From positions 3,975,867 to 4,039,866 of the forward strand of contig NZ_CP040818.1 of the NCBI RefSeq assembly GCF_005887635.2: 64,000 nucleotides of DNA, read 5' to 3'. How positions within the stretch are numbered: the first letter of the stretch is position 1; every line of letters starts with the position of its first letter. The DNA is from Paroceanicella profunda (GTDB taxonomy: Bacteria > Pseudomonadota > Alphaproteobacteria > Rhodobacterales > Rhodobacteraceae). A program made the translations under genes and the position numbers. Of the stretch, positions 25,695 through 38,303 are shown one piece after another. Under the pieces are notes generated by a model, which was given only the letters and a program-made list of their open reading frames with translations, did no database searches and was not told the origin of the DNA.

Positions 25695-27017
25695 TTACTT
25701 CTCCGGCTGGATGACCGAAAGGCCTTTCAGGACGTCCAGCGCATAGGCGAGCTGGAGATCCTGCGAGCGCAGCTTCGCGGTCGCCTCCACGCGGGCGCGC
25801 TCCTCGTCGAACTGCTTGCGCTCCTCCTCGGTCATCGCGCTGGCGAGCGAACCGCGCAGGTCGGCTTCCGAGCGGCCCGGGACGGGCTTGTCTTCCTCGG
25901 AACTCGGCATGGTGCGCTCCTCCACCAGGATGTCGGGCTCGATGCCCAGCGCCTGGATGGAGCGGCCCGAGGGCGTGTAGTAGCGCGCCGTGGTGAGGCG
26001 GATGGCCCCCTCGCCCTGCAGCGCCATGATGGTCTGCACCGAGCCCTTGCCGAAGCTCTTCGCGCCGATGAGGATGGCGCGGCGGTGATCCTGCAGCGCG
26101 CCGGCCACGATCTCGGAGGCCGAGGCGGAGCCGCCGTTGATCAGCACCACCAGCGGCTTGCCGCCGGTGAGATCGCCTTCGGTTGCGTTGTAGCGGTCGC
26201 CCGACTGCGGGTCGCGACCGCGGGTGGAGACGATCTCGCCCTTGTCGAGGAAGGCGTCGGACACCGCGACGGCCTGGTTCAGGAGCCCGCCGGGGTTGTT
26301 GCGCAGGTCGAGCACGAAGCCGGAGACATTGTCCAGGCCGCCGGCCTTCTCCACCTGCTCCTTGATGCCCTCGGCCATCTGGTCATAGGTCTGCTCGTTG
26401 AAGGTGGTCACGCGCAGCACCACCACGTTGCCCTCCAGCCTCGCGCGGGAGGCGCGGATCTTGATCGTGTCGCGCACCAGGGTGACCTCGAACGGGTCGT
26501 CCACGCCCTCGCGCACCACGGTGATCTTCACCTCGGAGCCCACGGGGCCGCGCATCTGGTCCACCGCGTCGGTGAGGTTCATGCCCAGCACGGATTCGCC
26601 GTTGAGGTGGGTGATGTAGTCTCCCGGCTGCAGGCCTGCCTCGGAGGCGGGCGTGTCGTCGATGGGCGAGACCACCTTCACGAAGCCGTTCTCCATCGTC
26701 ACCTCGATGCCGAGGCCGCCGAATTCGCCCTTGGTCTGCACCTGCATGTCGTCGAAATCCTGCGGCGGCAGGTAGGAGGAATGCGGGTCCAGCGAGGTGA
26801 GCATGCCGCTGATCGCGGCCTCGATGAGTTCCTTGTCGCTCGCTTCCTCGACATAGGAGGAGCGCACCCTCTCGAAAATGTCGCCGAACAGGTCCAGATA
26901 CTCGTAGGTGCTCTTCTGGTCGGTGTTCTCCTGGGCAACCACCGGAACCACGAACTGCGTGGTGACGACGGCTCCCGCCAGCGCGCCACCGATGGCGGCA
27001 AAGGCGAACTTCTTCAT
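25695..27017 (-). CDS. ctpA: Carboxy-terminal processing protease (S41)
   Basis: 440 residues. A periplasmic serine protease of the CtpA/Prc type with an N-terminal signal ([20 protein letters not shown]), a PDZ domain near 90-180 ([20 protein letters not shown]) and an S41 catalytic core. The nucleophile Ser is in [14 protein letters not shown] and the general-base Lys in SFGKGSVQT. CtpA trims or degrades envelope proteins and in several bacteria controls peptidoglycan hydrolases, which suits its position after the envC gene. AGGAAGGA precedes the ATG at 27017, which overlaps the envC stop by 4 bases. Confidence 0.95.
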   Translation of the reverse strand: MKKFAFAAIGGALAGAVVTTQFVVPVVAQENTDQKSTYEYLDLFGDIFERVRSSYVEEASDKELIEAAISGMLTSLDPHSSYLPPQDFDDMQVQTKGEFGGLGIEVTMENGFVKVVSPIDDTPASEAGLQPGDYITHLNGESVLGMNLTDAVDQMRGPVGSEVKITVVREGVDDPFEVTLVRDTIKIRASRARLEGNVVVLRVTTFNEQTYDQMAEGIKEQVEKAGGLDNVSGFVLDLRNNPGGLLNQAVAVSDAFLDKGEIVSTRGRDPQSGDRYNATEGDLTGGKPLVVLINGGSASASEIVAGALQDHRRAILIGAKSFGKGSVQTIMALQGEGAIRLTTARYYTPSGRSIQALGIEPDILVEERTMPSSEEDKPVPGRSEADLRGSLASAMTEEERKQFDEERARVEATAKLRSQDLQLAYALDVLKGLSVIQPEK

Positions 27018-28156
27018 TGTGATCCTTCCTGTTCCGGTGCGAGACCAAACCACGTCGTGGGGTCCACGGGCTCACCGTCGATCCTGAGTTCCATATAAAG
27101 GGTTTCGGAGCGAATCTCGCGGTTTCCTGCCGTGCCGTCGATCAAAAATTCTTCAGCATCCGGTTGCAAGCCCCCGAGCGTGCCCACCGGCTCGCCCTTT
27201 TCGAGCACCTCGCCCACCCGGCGGTCGATGCTGCCCAGCCCCGCGAGGATGAGCAGGTAGCCCTCCTGCGGCTCCAGGATCGCGATCTCGCCGTAGTCCA
27301 GAAACTCCCCCGCATAGCGCAGCGTGGCCCGCCAGGGCGTGGTGACGATGGCATGCGCGGGGGCCTGGAGGATGATGCCGGGGCGGGCGAGGCCGGAGGC
27401 GTCCTTCTGCCCGAAGCCGCGCAGCAGCTTGCCGGCGACCGGCAGGTGCAGCGCGCCTTTGGCCGTCTCGAAATGGCTGTCCTCCAGGCCGCCACCCGGC
27501 GCGTCCTTCAGCGTCTCGGCGAAATCGCGCAGCGAGATGGCGCCGGAGCGCAGCGCGTCGATCTCGCCCGGGTCCGCCGCCGGGCCGGGCGTGCGCTCGG
27601 ACAGCGCCTCGGCCAGCGCGGCGCGGGCGTTCTGCACCCCGGCCAGCCCGGCGCGCAGGCTGGCGCGGGCCTTGTCCTGGCTCTCGCGCAGGGCTTCCAT
27701 CTCCGCGAGGATGGTCTGGAGCTGGATGAGCTCGGATTCCAGCGCCGGCGAGATGTCGGCCATCAGGTGCGCCGCCCGCGCGGCGCCCAGCGGCCCGGAG
27801 GGGTGGAGCAGCTGCACCGGCGTGGGCGAGCGCTCGACGATCTGCAGCAGCCCGAGGATGTTCGACAGCTCGTCGCTCCGGCTGTCGATGCGCGCCTGCA
27901 GCTCGGAGATGCGCCCGGACAGCGCGCGCATCCCGTCGCGCACCGCCGCGAGCCCGGCCTCATAGGCCTGCACCGCCTGACCATAGGCGGCCAGCCGGTT
28001 CTGCGAATCGCCGGCGGCGGCCAGGTTGGCGGCAGCCGCCGTCACCTTGTCCGCGGCGCGGCCGGCCTGGGAGATCGGGTCCTCGAGCGCCGCCGCCCCG
28101 CCCGCCCCGGCCAGGAGCACCGCCGCGCCGAGCGCGAGGGCGCGCGCCGCCCTCAT
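27014..28156 (-). CDS. envC: EnvC-like murein hydrolase activator
   Basis: 380 residues with a signal peptide ending near GGAAALE, a long coiled-coil region (about 30-240, Ala/Glu/Arg/Leu heptads) and a C-terminal LytM/M23 domain. In the LytM domain the zinc ligands are not visible: RPGIIL stands where active enzymes have the HxGxD-type motif and YLLILAGL where they have the YxHL-type motif. It should therefore activate amidases rather than cut peptidoglycan, as E. coli EnvC does in daughter-cell separation. It overlaps gpmI upstream and ctpA downstream by 4 bases each, so the three are translationally coupled. Confidence 0.88.
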   Translation of the reverse strand: MRAARALALGAAVLLAGAGGAAALEDPISQAGRAADKVTAAAANLAAAGDSQNRLAAYGQAVQAYEAGLAAVRDGMRALSGRISELQARIDSRSDELSNILGLLQIVERSPTPVQLLHPSGPLGAARAAHLMADISPALESELIQLQTILAEMEALRESQDKARASLRAGLAGVQNARAALAEALSERTPGPAADPGEIDALRSGAISLRDFAETLKDAPGGGLEDSHFETAKGALHLPVAGKLLRGFGQKDASGLARPGIILQAPAHAIVTTPWRATLRYAGEFLDYGEIAILEPQEGYLLILAGLGSIDRRVGEVLEKGEPVGTLGGLQPDAEEFLIDGTAGNREIRSETLYMELRIDGEPVDPTTWFGLAPEQEGSQ

Positions 28157-29676
28157 GACGCGATCAGGCTTTCCCCGGTCATCTCCTCCGGCTGCGGCAG
28201 GCCCATGAGGGCGAGCAGCGTGGGGGCGAGATCGCCGAGCTTGCCGCCGGAGCGCAGCGTCGCGCCCTCCGGCCCGCCGATCAGCACCACCGGCACCGGG
28301 TTCAGCGTGTGGGCGGTGTGGGGGCCGCCGGTCTCCGGGTCCACCATCACCTCGCAATTGCCGTGGTCGGCGGTGAGCAGCATGGCGCCGCCCACCTCCT
28401 CCAGCGCCTCCAGCGCCTGGCCCACGCCCTTGTCCACCGCCTCGCAGGCGCGGATCGCGGCACCGAGATCGCCGGTGTGGCCCACCATGTCGGGGTTGGC
28501 GAAATTCACCACGATCAGGTCGTGCTTCTGGCCGCGGATGGCGCCGGCAAGCTGGTCGGCCACTTCGGCCGCCGACATCTCGGGCGCGAGGTCATAGGTC
28601 TTCACCTTCGGGCTGGGGGCCATGTAGCGGTCCTCCCCCCGGGCCGGGGTTTCCACCCCGCCGTTGAGGAAGAAGGTGACATGCGGGTATTTCTCCGTCT
28701 CCGCGAGGCGGAACTGGGTCTTGTCATGGCGCTCGCACCAGGCGCCCAGGGTGTTCACGATCTCGATGGAGGGGAACATCGCCGGCATGAACGGGTTCAG
28801 CGCGTCGGAATATTCCACCATGCCGCAAGTGGCGGCGAAGGCGGGCACCCGGCTGCGCGCGAAGCCGTCGAACGCGGGGTCCAGCAGCGCGGTGAGGATC
28901 TCGCGCGCCCGGTCGGCACGGAAGTTGATGAACACCAGCCCGTCGCCGTCCTGCATGCCGGAGTAGCCGGGGAGGATGCTGGGCTCGATGAACTCGTCGG
29001 TCTCGCCGCGGGCATACCCGGCCTCGATGGCCTCCGCCGCGCTGGCGACCGCATGGCCGGTGCCCGCGACCATGCCCTCATAGGCGGCCTGCACCCGGTC
29101 CCAGCGCTTGTCGCGGTCCATGGCGAAGAAGCGACCGCAGAGCGTGGCGATGGCCGGGCCCTCCAGCGCGGCCTCCAGCGTGGCGATCTGCCCGCCGGCG
29201 CTCTTCGGCGCCACGTCGCGGCCGTCGAGGAACGCATGCACGGCCACCGGCACCCCGGCGGCGGCGATCACGTTGGCAAGCCGCGCCATGTGGCGCTGGT
29301 GGGCGTGCACCCCGCCGGGCGAGGCGAGGCCGGCCACATGCGCGGTGCCCCCGGTCTCCTTCAGCCTGGCGATGAGCGCCTGCAGGGCGGCGATGTCGTC
29401 GAAGGCGTCATCGTCGATGGCCTTGTCGATGCGCGGCAGGTCCATCCACACGATGCGCCCGGCGCCGATGTTGGTGTGACCGACCTCGGAATTGCCCATC
29501 TGCCCCTCGGGCAGCCCGACGGCGGGCCCATGCGCGGTGAGGGTGCTGTTCGGGCACCCGGCCATCACCCGGTCGAAGTTCGGGGTGTCGGCAAGGGCCA
29601 CGGCATTCGCCTCACGCGAGGGGCTCAGCCCCCAGCCGTCAAGGATGCAGAGAACGACGGGTTTCGGCACGGTCAT
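28153..29676 (-). CDS. gpmI: 2,3-bisphosphoglycerate-independent phosphoglycerate mutase
   Basis: 507 residues, standard length. It interconverts 3- and 2-phosphoglycerate in glycolysis and gluconeogenesis using two metal ions (usually Mn) and a phosphoserine. The N-terminal VVLCILDGWGLSP gives metal ligands, GNSEVGHTNIGAGR holds the phosphorylated Ser, HAFLDGRDVAP and FINFRADRAR lie in the transferase lobe, and TADHGNCEVM near the C-terminus completes the metal site. GGAAAGG lies before the ATG. Its stop overlaps the envC start. Confidence 0.96.
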   Translation of the reverse strand: MTVPKPVVLCILDGWGLSPSREANAVALADTPNFDRVMAGCPNSTLTAHGPAVGLPEGQMGNSEVGHTNIGAGRIVWMDLPRIDKAIDDDAFDDIAALQALIARLKETGGTAHVAGLASPGGVHAHQRHMARLANVIAAAGVPVAVHAFLDGRDVAPKSAGGQIATLEAALEGPAIATLCGRFFAMDRDKRWDRVQAAYEGMVAGTGHAVASAAEAIEAGYARGETDEFIEPSILPGYSGMQDGDGLVFINFRADRAREILTALLDPAFDGFARSRVPAFAATCGMVEYSDALNPFMPAMFPSIEIVNTLGAWCERHDKTQFRLAETEKYPHVTFFLNGGVETPARGEDRYMAPSPKVKTYDLAPEMSAAEVADQLAGAIRGQKHDLIVVNFANPDMVGHTGDLGAAIRACEAVDKGVGQALEALEEVGGAMLLTADHGNCEVMVDPETGGPHTAHTLNPVPVVLIGGPEGATLRSGGKLGDLAPTLLALMGLPQPEEMTGESLIAS

Positions 29677-29870
29677 GAAAACGCCTTTCCGGAAGTGAGA
29701 GGGTCTGCGCCAGTCCTAGACCTCCCTCCCGGCGGGGGCAAGACACGCCCGCGGCAAGGAAGCCTCCGGCGGCGCGGAAGGCCCGCGTGGAGGGGCCGCC
29801 ACCTGCATCGCAGCCTTTCGGGTGGCGCCCCCCGGGGCGCCGGGGCACCTCGCGTGAGGCGGAGGCGTGC

Positions 29871-29996
29871 CGCACGACGGAGCCGCCTCCGCGCATCGGA
29901 GCCGCCCCGCACGGTGGAGCCGCTTCGCTCACTGGAGCCGCGCCGCACGGTGCAGCCGCTCCGCTCGATGGAGCCGCTTCGCACGGTGGAGCCGCT
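29871..29996. repeat. 18-bp tandem repeat, 7 copies
   Basis: Seven units of 18 bases, each ending in GGAGCCGC or a close variant (for example CGCACGGTGGAGCCGCTT in rotation). Units differ at several positions and alternate between two subtypes (CACGGT and CTCGAT/CTCACT at the variable end). It fills the middle of the 434-base gap between gpmI and rlmH, both leftward. The unit length is a multiple of three, so the frames through it repeat six residues, but no start or ribosome-binding site supports a gene. Confidence 0.85.
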
Positions 29997-30110
29997 TCGC
30001 GGAAACAGTGCTGCGCGATCGGGTGGTGCATCGAAGGCCTGCGGAATGCGCCGGAAGCCGGCGGGGGAGACTGCAGCGCGGAGTGCGGGAGGGCGGCGTC
30101 GCCCTGCCGC

Positions 30111-30581
30111 TCAGGCGCGGTGGTAGGGCGCCCCGGCGAGGATGGAGGCCGCGCGGTAAAGCTGTTCGGCCACCATCACCCGCACCAGCATGTGCGGCCA
30201 GACCATCTTGCCGAAGGAGAGCGCGAAGCCGGCTTCCGCGCGCAACTCCGGGTCGAGCCCGTCGGCGCCGCCGATCATCAGGCACAGGTCGCGCGTGCCA
30301 TCGTCGCGCAGCGTCGCGAGACGCCCGGCGAAATCGGGGGAATCGAGGGTGCGGCCACGCTCGTCCAGCACCCAGAGGGCGGCGCCCTGCGGCACTGCCG
30401 CGCGCAGAAGCTGCGCTTCGGCCGCCATGCCGCCGCCCTTGCGGTCCTCCACCTCGGCCACCCGCGTCGGGCCGAGGCCCAGCGGCCGGCCGCTGCGGTC
30501 GAACCGGGTGAGATATTCGGACACGAGGTCGGCTTCCGGGCCGGCCCGCAGGCGCCCGACGGCGGCGAGGGTTATGCGCAT
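30111..30581 (-). CDS. rlmH: 23S rRNA (pseudouridine1915-N3)-methyltransferase RlmH
   Basis: 156 residues, standard length. A SPOUT-fold methyltransferase that methylates pseudouridine 1915 in helix 69 of 23S rRNA on assembled ribosomes, using SAM. WVLDERGRTLDSPDFA lies in the middle, LMIGGADGLDP is the SAM-binding knot segment, and the C-terminus FALSFGKMVWPHMLVRVMVAEQLYRA is the family signature. The ATG at 30581 lies 4 bases after the rsfS stop. Confidence 0.96.
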   Translation of the reverse strand: MRITLAAVGRLRAGPEADLVSEYLTRFDRSGRPLGLGPTRVAEVEDRKGGGMAAEAQLLRAAVPQGAALWVLDERGRTLDSPDFAGRLATLRDDGTRDLCLMIGGADGLDPELRAEAGFALSFGKMVWPHMLVRVMVAEQLYRAASILAGAPYHRA

Positions 30582-30585
30582 GCGG

Positions 30586-30954
30586 TCAGGCGGAGGCGCC
30601 GACCCGCGCGCTGTCACCCTGCGGCATCCACATCTTCTCGAGCTGGTAGAAGTCCCGCACTTCGGGGCGGAAGACATGGACGATCACGTCGCCCGCGTCG
30701 ATCAGCACCCAGTCCGCGGTTTCCATGCCCTCGGCGCGCAGCGACTCGCCGCTGGTCTGTTTCACCCGGTCCATCAGCTTCTCGGCCATGGCCGCGACCT
30801 GACGGGTGGACCGCCCGGTGGCGATGACCATGTAGTCGGCAACGGACGATTTCCCGCGCAGGTCCACCTGCACGATGTCTTCGGCCTTGTCGTCATCGAG
30901 CGAGGACAGAATCAGGGCAAGCATCTCGTCGCTTCCCAATGCACTGGCCTTCAT
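30586..30954 (-). CDS. rsfS: Ribosomal silencing factor RsfS
   Basis: 122 residues. RsfS binds L14 on the 50S subunit and blocks subunit joining, lowering translation in stationary phase or starvation. The family core SSLDDDKAEDIVQVDLRGKS and DYMVIATGRSTRQV is followed by DWVLIDAGDVIVHVFRPEVR and FYQLEKMW. The ATG at 30954 fits the family's usual N-terminus; the open frame reaches 28 codons further to an ATG with a weak ribosome-binding site. First gene of the leftward run through rppH. Confidence 0.94.
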   Translation of the reverse strand: MKASALGSDEMLALILSSLDDDKAEDIVQVDLRGKSSVADYMVIATGRSTRQVAAMAEKLMDRVKQTSGESLRAEGMETADWVLIDAGDVIVHVFRPEVRDFYQLEKMWMPQGDSARVGASA

Positions 30955-31312
30955 GGCTGGGGCCCTTGCAACTGCGGGTTCTGCGCCCGCATCAACACGT
31001 TCGGACAGAACGGTATCCTCCTGGTAGCGCGCCGCCATGTCGCCCCGGCGCCGGACGCAGCTATAATGTAGTGGAAATCCCCGCCCCTCTCAACCCGTGC
31101 CCCCCGCCACGGGCCGTTGCGGAGGATTCCGGGCAACACTCCGGCGCGGTGACGGGCGGAATCCGCACCGGATGGCGCGGATTCCGGGCTTCCGGCCACG
31201 TTCGGGAAACAATCCGTCACCCTGCCGGCACTGGACCCGCCCTGCCCCGGGGGCCATCTTTGCGGGGAAACCCGGCGCAAGCCCCCCGGCGCGCCGCGAA
31301 GGGAGACCACCG
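30955..31312. other. Divergent gap between rsfS and the pirin gene, with a hairpin
   Basis: 358 bases that should hold both promoters. TATAAT occurs at 31062-31067 without a clear -35 partner. GGAATCCGC (31158-31166) and GCGGATTCC (31177-31185) form a perfect 9-bp inverted repeat with a 10-base loop and no T-tract; it could be a regulator site or a leader hairpin of the pirin transcript. Confidence 0.45.
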
Positions 31313-32218
31313 ATGTCCATCCGCCCCGTCCGCGCCTCCACCATCTCGAAACCCACCCGGGAGGGCGCCGGCGTCCACCTGCACCGCGCCTTCAGCTATG
31401 GCGACTTCGAGGGCGTGGACCCGTTCCTGATGCTCGACGATTTCCGCAACGACCGCCGCGGCACCTATGAGAAGGGCTTCCCCTGGCATCCGCATCGCGG
31501 CATCGAGACCATCACCTACGTGCTGGCCGGCGAGGTCGACCATGCCGACAGCCTGGGCAACAAGGGCATGCTGAAGGCCGGCGACGTGCAGTGGATGACC
31601 GCCGGGCGCGGGATCATGCATCAGGAGATGCCGCGCGGGAACGCGGCCGGCCAGATGCACGGGTTCCAGCTCTGGGCCAACCTGCCGCGCCGCCTGAAGA
31701 TGACCGACCCGCGCTATCAGGACGTGCCCTCCGCCGAGATCCCGGTTCTGACCGACGATGACGGCACCGTGGTGCGGGTGGTCTGCGGCAAGTACAAGGG
31801 CATCGGCGGCCCGGTCGACGGCATCGCCGCCGAGCCGCGCTACTTCGACATTTCCGTGCCGCCGGGCAAGCGCAAGACCTTCAAGGTGGAGGTGGAGCGC
31901 CACGCCTTCGCCTATATCTTCGCCGGCTGGGGCAGTTTCCGCGACACCTCCGCGCCCTTCGGCGTGCTGACCGAGAAGGAAACCCCGGACGGCCGCGAGG
32001 TCCACGTGCGCGAAACCTCGGGCAACCGCTCGCTGGTGGTGTTCGACCGGGGCGACGAGGTTGTGGTTCAGGCCGGCGACAAGGGCATCCGCTTCCTGCT
32101 GGTCTCCGGCAAGCCGATCAAGGAGCCGGTGGCCTGGTACGGCCCCATCGTGATGAACACCGAGGCGGAGCTGCGCCAGGCGGTGAAGGAACTGCAGACG
32201 GGCAAGTTCATCCGGTGA
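31313..32218 (+). CDS. Pirin family protein
   Basis: 301 residues, a bicupin. The N-terminal cupin has the metal-site motif FPWHPHRGIETITYVLAGEVDH and later GRGIMHQEMPRG, giving the usual three His and one Glu. Bacterial pirins bind iron, and some have quercetin dioxygenase activity or regulate metabolic enzymes; the role here is unknown. GAAGGGAGA lies 6-7 bases before the ATG. It converges with the unknown gene at 32276-32743. Confidence 0.93.
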   Translation: MSIRPVRASTISKPTREGAGVHLHRAFSYGDFEGVDPFLMLDDFRNDRRGTYEKGFPWHPHRGIETITYVLAGEVDHADSLGNKGMLKAGDVQWMTAGRGIMHQEMPRGNAAGQMHGFQLWANLPRRLKMTDPRYQDVPSAEIPVLTDDDGTVVRVVCGKYKGIGGPVDGIAAEPRYFDISVPPGKRKTFKVEVERHAFAYIFAGWGSFRDTSAPFGVLTEKETPDGREVHVRETSGNRSLVVFDRGDEVVVQAGDKGIRFLLVSGKPIKEPVAWYGPIVMNTEAELRQAVKELQTGKFIR

Positions 32219-32275
32219 GAGACCGCGGCGGCCGACTCCGTCGGCCGTCCTCCGGACGGAAGCACCTCGGGCGAG

Positions 32276-32743
32276 CTACCCCTTGCGCAATGCAGACTTG
32301 ATTGCTCTGGAGGCGGTGTGGATCGTGCTCAGCACACCGCCGGGGGCCTTCTGGTTCAACCGGACTTCGATATCTTCCCAGGGGATGTGTCTCCGAAGGG
32401 CGGCGCACTGACTTGCGTTCCTCTTCGGAGCCGCCAGAACGGCATCGAATGCAGCCGACAGTTTCTGCTGTTCGACCTGGAGCGCTTCAGCCAGCCAGAA
32501 CAACATGGGCGCGCATTGAATGTGGTTGTAGACGTACCGGGCATCACGCGACATGTCGGGAGTGCGGCCATAGGCGCCTGGGCCGTCATATTCGGCCAAC
32601 CACCCCAACCAATGTTCCTTCTGATGCCTGTACCAGGCTTTGCCGTATCCGGCTCCCTCTCTCAGCGCGGCCGCAAGCTCCTGGTGCTGTGGCGTACCGG
32701 GATCAAGCTTCCCGACGCGTCGGCGTAGCTCCTTGGGTGTCAT
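32276..32743 (-). CDS. Unknown protein in AT-richer DNA
   Basis: 155 residues, soluble, Trp/His/Gln-rich around GYGKAWYRHQKEHWLGWLAE (about 32-51), with a C-terminal basic tail (RAIKSALRKG). AGGTGA lies 5 bases before the ATG at 32743; a GTG three codons earlier is also in frame. No family is recognised. The gene and its immediate upstream flank are visibly less GC-rich than the surroundings, with third positions often A or T, unlike pirin and carB on either side. This suggests acquisition from another source. The nearby ends show no recombinase gene or obvious attachment repeat. Confidence 0.7.
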   Translation of the reverse strand: MTPKELRRRVGKLDPGTPQHQELAAALREGAGYGKAWYRHQKEHWLGWLAEYDGPGAYGRTPDMSRDARYVYNHIQCAPMLFWLAEALQVEQQKLSAAFDAVLAAPKRNASQCAALRRHIPWEDIEVRLNQKAPGGVLSTIHTASRAIKSALRKG

Positions 32744-33004
32744 GGAATTCACCTGAACGTCTCTGTCCTGCGCCTGTCCGCAAAGCAGCGCAGACCTTCG
32801 CGTTCAGGTCAAGGGACCGCCTGTTCTGCATCCGGAATCGCTCCCTTTCTACGCAGGGTGAGCTCAGAAGCAGCTTCTCGCTGCCCACATGCGGCCTTGC
32901 GCCTGCGCACCTGCCGACTATAACCACCCCAATTTGCAGACGGGTACGAATCCAACCGCTTCCGCGCTCCCCGGCGCAGGGGGCCCAGCAGCACGAGAGC
33001 CGGA

Positions 33005-36244
<3,240 letters not shown>

Positions 36245-36321
36245 TCCTGCCCCCAACCCGTGAGGCTTTCGTTAACCCCTCCCCGGCCACACTGGCCGGG
36301 AACAGGCGGGGAGGCCGGGGA

Positions 36322-37293
36322 ATGGGGTTCATCAGGGGCGGTGGCAGCACCGTGGGCAGACGCATGGCAAGTATTCTCGGGGGGGTGGGCTCTCCCCCGG
36401 CGGGCAGCGGGTCGGTGCCTGCCGCGGTTGAGGGCCCGGATGCGCCGGCGGAGCCCCCGGGCCTCGCGGAGGAACCTCCGGCCACCGGCTGCGGGTCTCC
36501 CCCCGGCGGGATATCCGCGCTGACCTGCGAACGGTGCACGGAGCGGGAGGCTGCCACCTTCCCCCTCAGGCTCAACATGGCCTTCCAGCCCATCTTCGAC
36601 CTCTCCACCGGCAGCATCTTCGCCCAGGAAGCGCTGGTGCGCGGCCCGGCCTTCGAGCCCCCTTCCGAGGTGTTCGCGGAGGTGACGGAGGAGAACCGCT
36701 ACAACTTCGACCAGCTCTGCCGCACCCGCGCCATCGAATGCGCGGCGGAGCTGGGGCTTGACGGGGCGCTGTCGATCAACTTCCTGCCCAACGCCGTCTA
36801 CGAGCCGGCGCATTGCATCCGGCGCACCCTCTGGGCGGCCGACAAGGCGGATTTCCCGCCGGAAAACCTGATCTTCGAGTTCACCGAGGGCGAGCAGATC
36901 CGCTCCACCGACCACCTGCTGGCCATCGTCTCGGAGTACCGGCGGCACGGCTTCCGCATCGCCATCGACGATTTCGGCGCCGGATTCGCCGGGCTCGGCC
37001 TGCTGGCGGACCTGCAGCCCGACATCCTCAAGCTCGACATGCACCTGATCCGCGGGATCGAGAGCAGCCCTGCCCGGCGCAGCATCGTCCGCGCCACCCT
37101 GCGCATCTGCAGCGATCTCGGCATCCTGGCGGTGGCCGAGGGGATCGAAACCCCCGAGGAACTGGACGAGGTGGCGGACCTCGGCGTCCACCTGGTACAG
37201 GGCTACCTCATCGCCCGCCCCAGCACCGGCCGGCTGGTTCAGGCGCATGAGATCTCCGCCGGCATCACCGAAATGATGCGCCTGATCGGCTGA
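36322..37293 (+). CDS. EAL-domain c-di-GMP phosphodiesterase
   Basis: 323 residues. A disordered Gly/Pro/Ala-rich N-terminus of about 80 residues precedes a single EAL domain. The catalytic set looks complete: QEALVRG, the Asn in SINFLP, FEFTEG, AIDDFGAGFAGL, ILKLD, AEGIETPEEL and QGYLIARP. It should hydrolyse c-di-GMP to pGpG. There is no GGDEF, sensor or membrane segment. GGGGAGG precedes the ATG at 36322, supporting the long N-terminus. It starts 77 bases after carB and may have its own promoter. Confidence 0.9.
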   Translation: MGFIRGGGSTVGRRMASILGGVGSPPAGSGSVPAAVEGPDAPAEPPGLAEEPPATGCGSPPGGISALTCERCTEREAATFPLRLNMAFQPIFDLSTGSIFAQEALVRGPAFEPPSEVFAEVTEENRYNFDQLCRTRAIECAAELGLDGALSINFLPNAVYEPAHCIRRTLWAADKADFPPENLIFEFTEGEQIRSTDHLLAIVSEYRRHGFRIAIDDFGAGFAGLGLLADLQPDILKLDMHLIRGIESSPARRSIVRATLRICSDLGILAVAEGIETPEELDEVADLGVHLVQGYLIARPSTGRLVQAHEISAGITEMMRLIG

Positions 37294-37585
37294 CCGCCGC
37301 GCCGGCATGCCGGGCGGGCCCCACGGCAGTCCGTCGCCGCAAGGGAGGCGCGCGGCCCGGCGCGACGGGCCACGGAGGCACGGCCCAGCCCCTTCCCGGT
37401 TCCAACCAGACCTCCGATTGCGGGCTGCGGGCACGCGCGCGGCCATGCGGCAGCAGCCGATGTGCATCCGCTGTCGGCCCGGCGGCAGGCGGGGGTGGTG
37501 TGCGGCGCTGCAAGTGCGATCGCGAAAGGGTCCCCCATGCATCCGGCCGCTTGCGCTTTTCGCGGCTTTGGGCAATCAGCAGCAC

Positions 37586-38185
37586 ATGGCAAAGCTCTAT
37601 TTCAACTACTCCTCGATGAACGCGGGAAAGTCTGCCGTGCTGCTGCAGGCCTCGCACAACTACCGTGAGCGGGGCATGACGACCCTGCTGCTCACCGCAG
37701 CGCTCGACGACCGCGCCGGGGCGGGGCGCATCGCCTCGCGCATCGGCATCGCGGCCGAGGCGGAAACCTTCGCGCCGGGCGACGACCTCTTCGCCCGCGC
37801 CGCCGCCCGCAAGGGCATCGCCTGCGTGCTGGTCGACGAGGCGCAGTTCCTCACCGAGGTGCAGGTCTGGCAGCTCGCGCGGGTGGCGGATGATCTCGGC
37901 GTGCCGGTGATGTGCTACGGGTTGCGCACGGATTTCCGCGCGCAGCTCTTCCCCGGCTCCGCGGCCCTGCTGGCCCTGGCCGATTCGCTGCGCGAGGTGC
38001 GCACCATCTGCCATTGCGGCCGCAAGGCCACGATGGTGGTGCGCCGCGACGCCGCCGGGCGGGCCATGGCCGACGGGGCGCAGGTGCAGATCGGCGGCAA
38101 TGACAGCTACGAACCGCTGTGCCGCCGCCACTGGCGGGCCGCCGTGGCGGAGGCCCGGACCGGCGCGGCGCCCGGGCCCGGCTGA
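37586..38185 (+). CDS. tdk: Thymidine kinase
   Basis: 199 residues. Type II thymidine kinase phosphorylates thymidine with ATP for salvage. The P-loop is YSSMNAGKSAVLLQ (about 8-21), Walker B with the catalytic Glu is VLVDEAQFL, and a zinc-binding motif begins with ICHCGRKA. The C-terminal PLCRRHW gives one further Cys, and the tail is poorly conserved. The ATG at 37586 fits the family N-terminus MAKLYFNYSSMNAGKS although no clear ribosome-binding site precedes it. The 292-base gap to the EAL gene holds no other gene. Confidence 0.93.
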   Translation: MAKLYFNYSSMNAGKSAVLLQASHNYRERGMTTLLLTAALDDRAGAGRIASRIGIAAEAETFAPGDDLFARAAARKGIACVLVDEAQFLTEVQVWQLARVADDLGVPVMCYGLRTDFRAQLFPGSAALLALADSLREVRTICHCGRKATMVVRRDAAGRAMADGAQVQIGGNDSYEPLCRRHWRAAVAEARTGAAPGPG

Positions 38186-38303
38186 GCCCTTGCCCCCGCA
38201 CCGGGCATCCGCTATAGGGCGGCTTTCCGTTTCCTGCCGGGCGACGGGGCTTCGGGCATGACGCTCCACCCCGCTCAGTCTGGCGAGCACAGGACCAGTG
38301 GCC

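Noticed and set aside
31158..31185. Terminator before the pirin gene
   Set aside because: The 9-bp stem is perfect but has no T-tract and lies in a divergent promoter region, so it is listed only as an inverted repeat.
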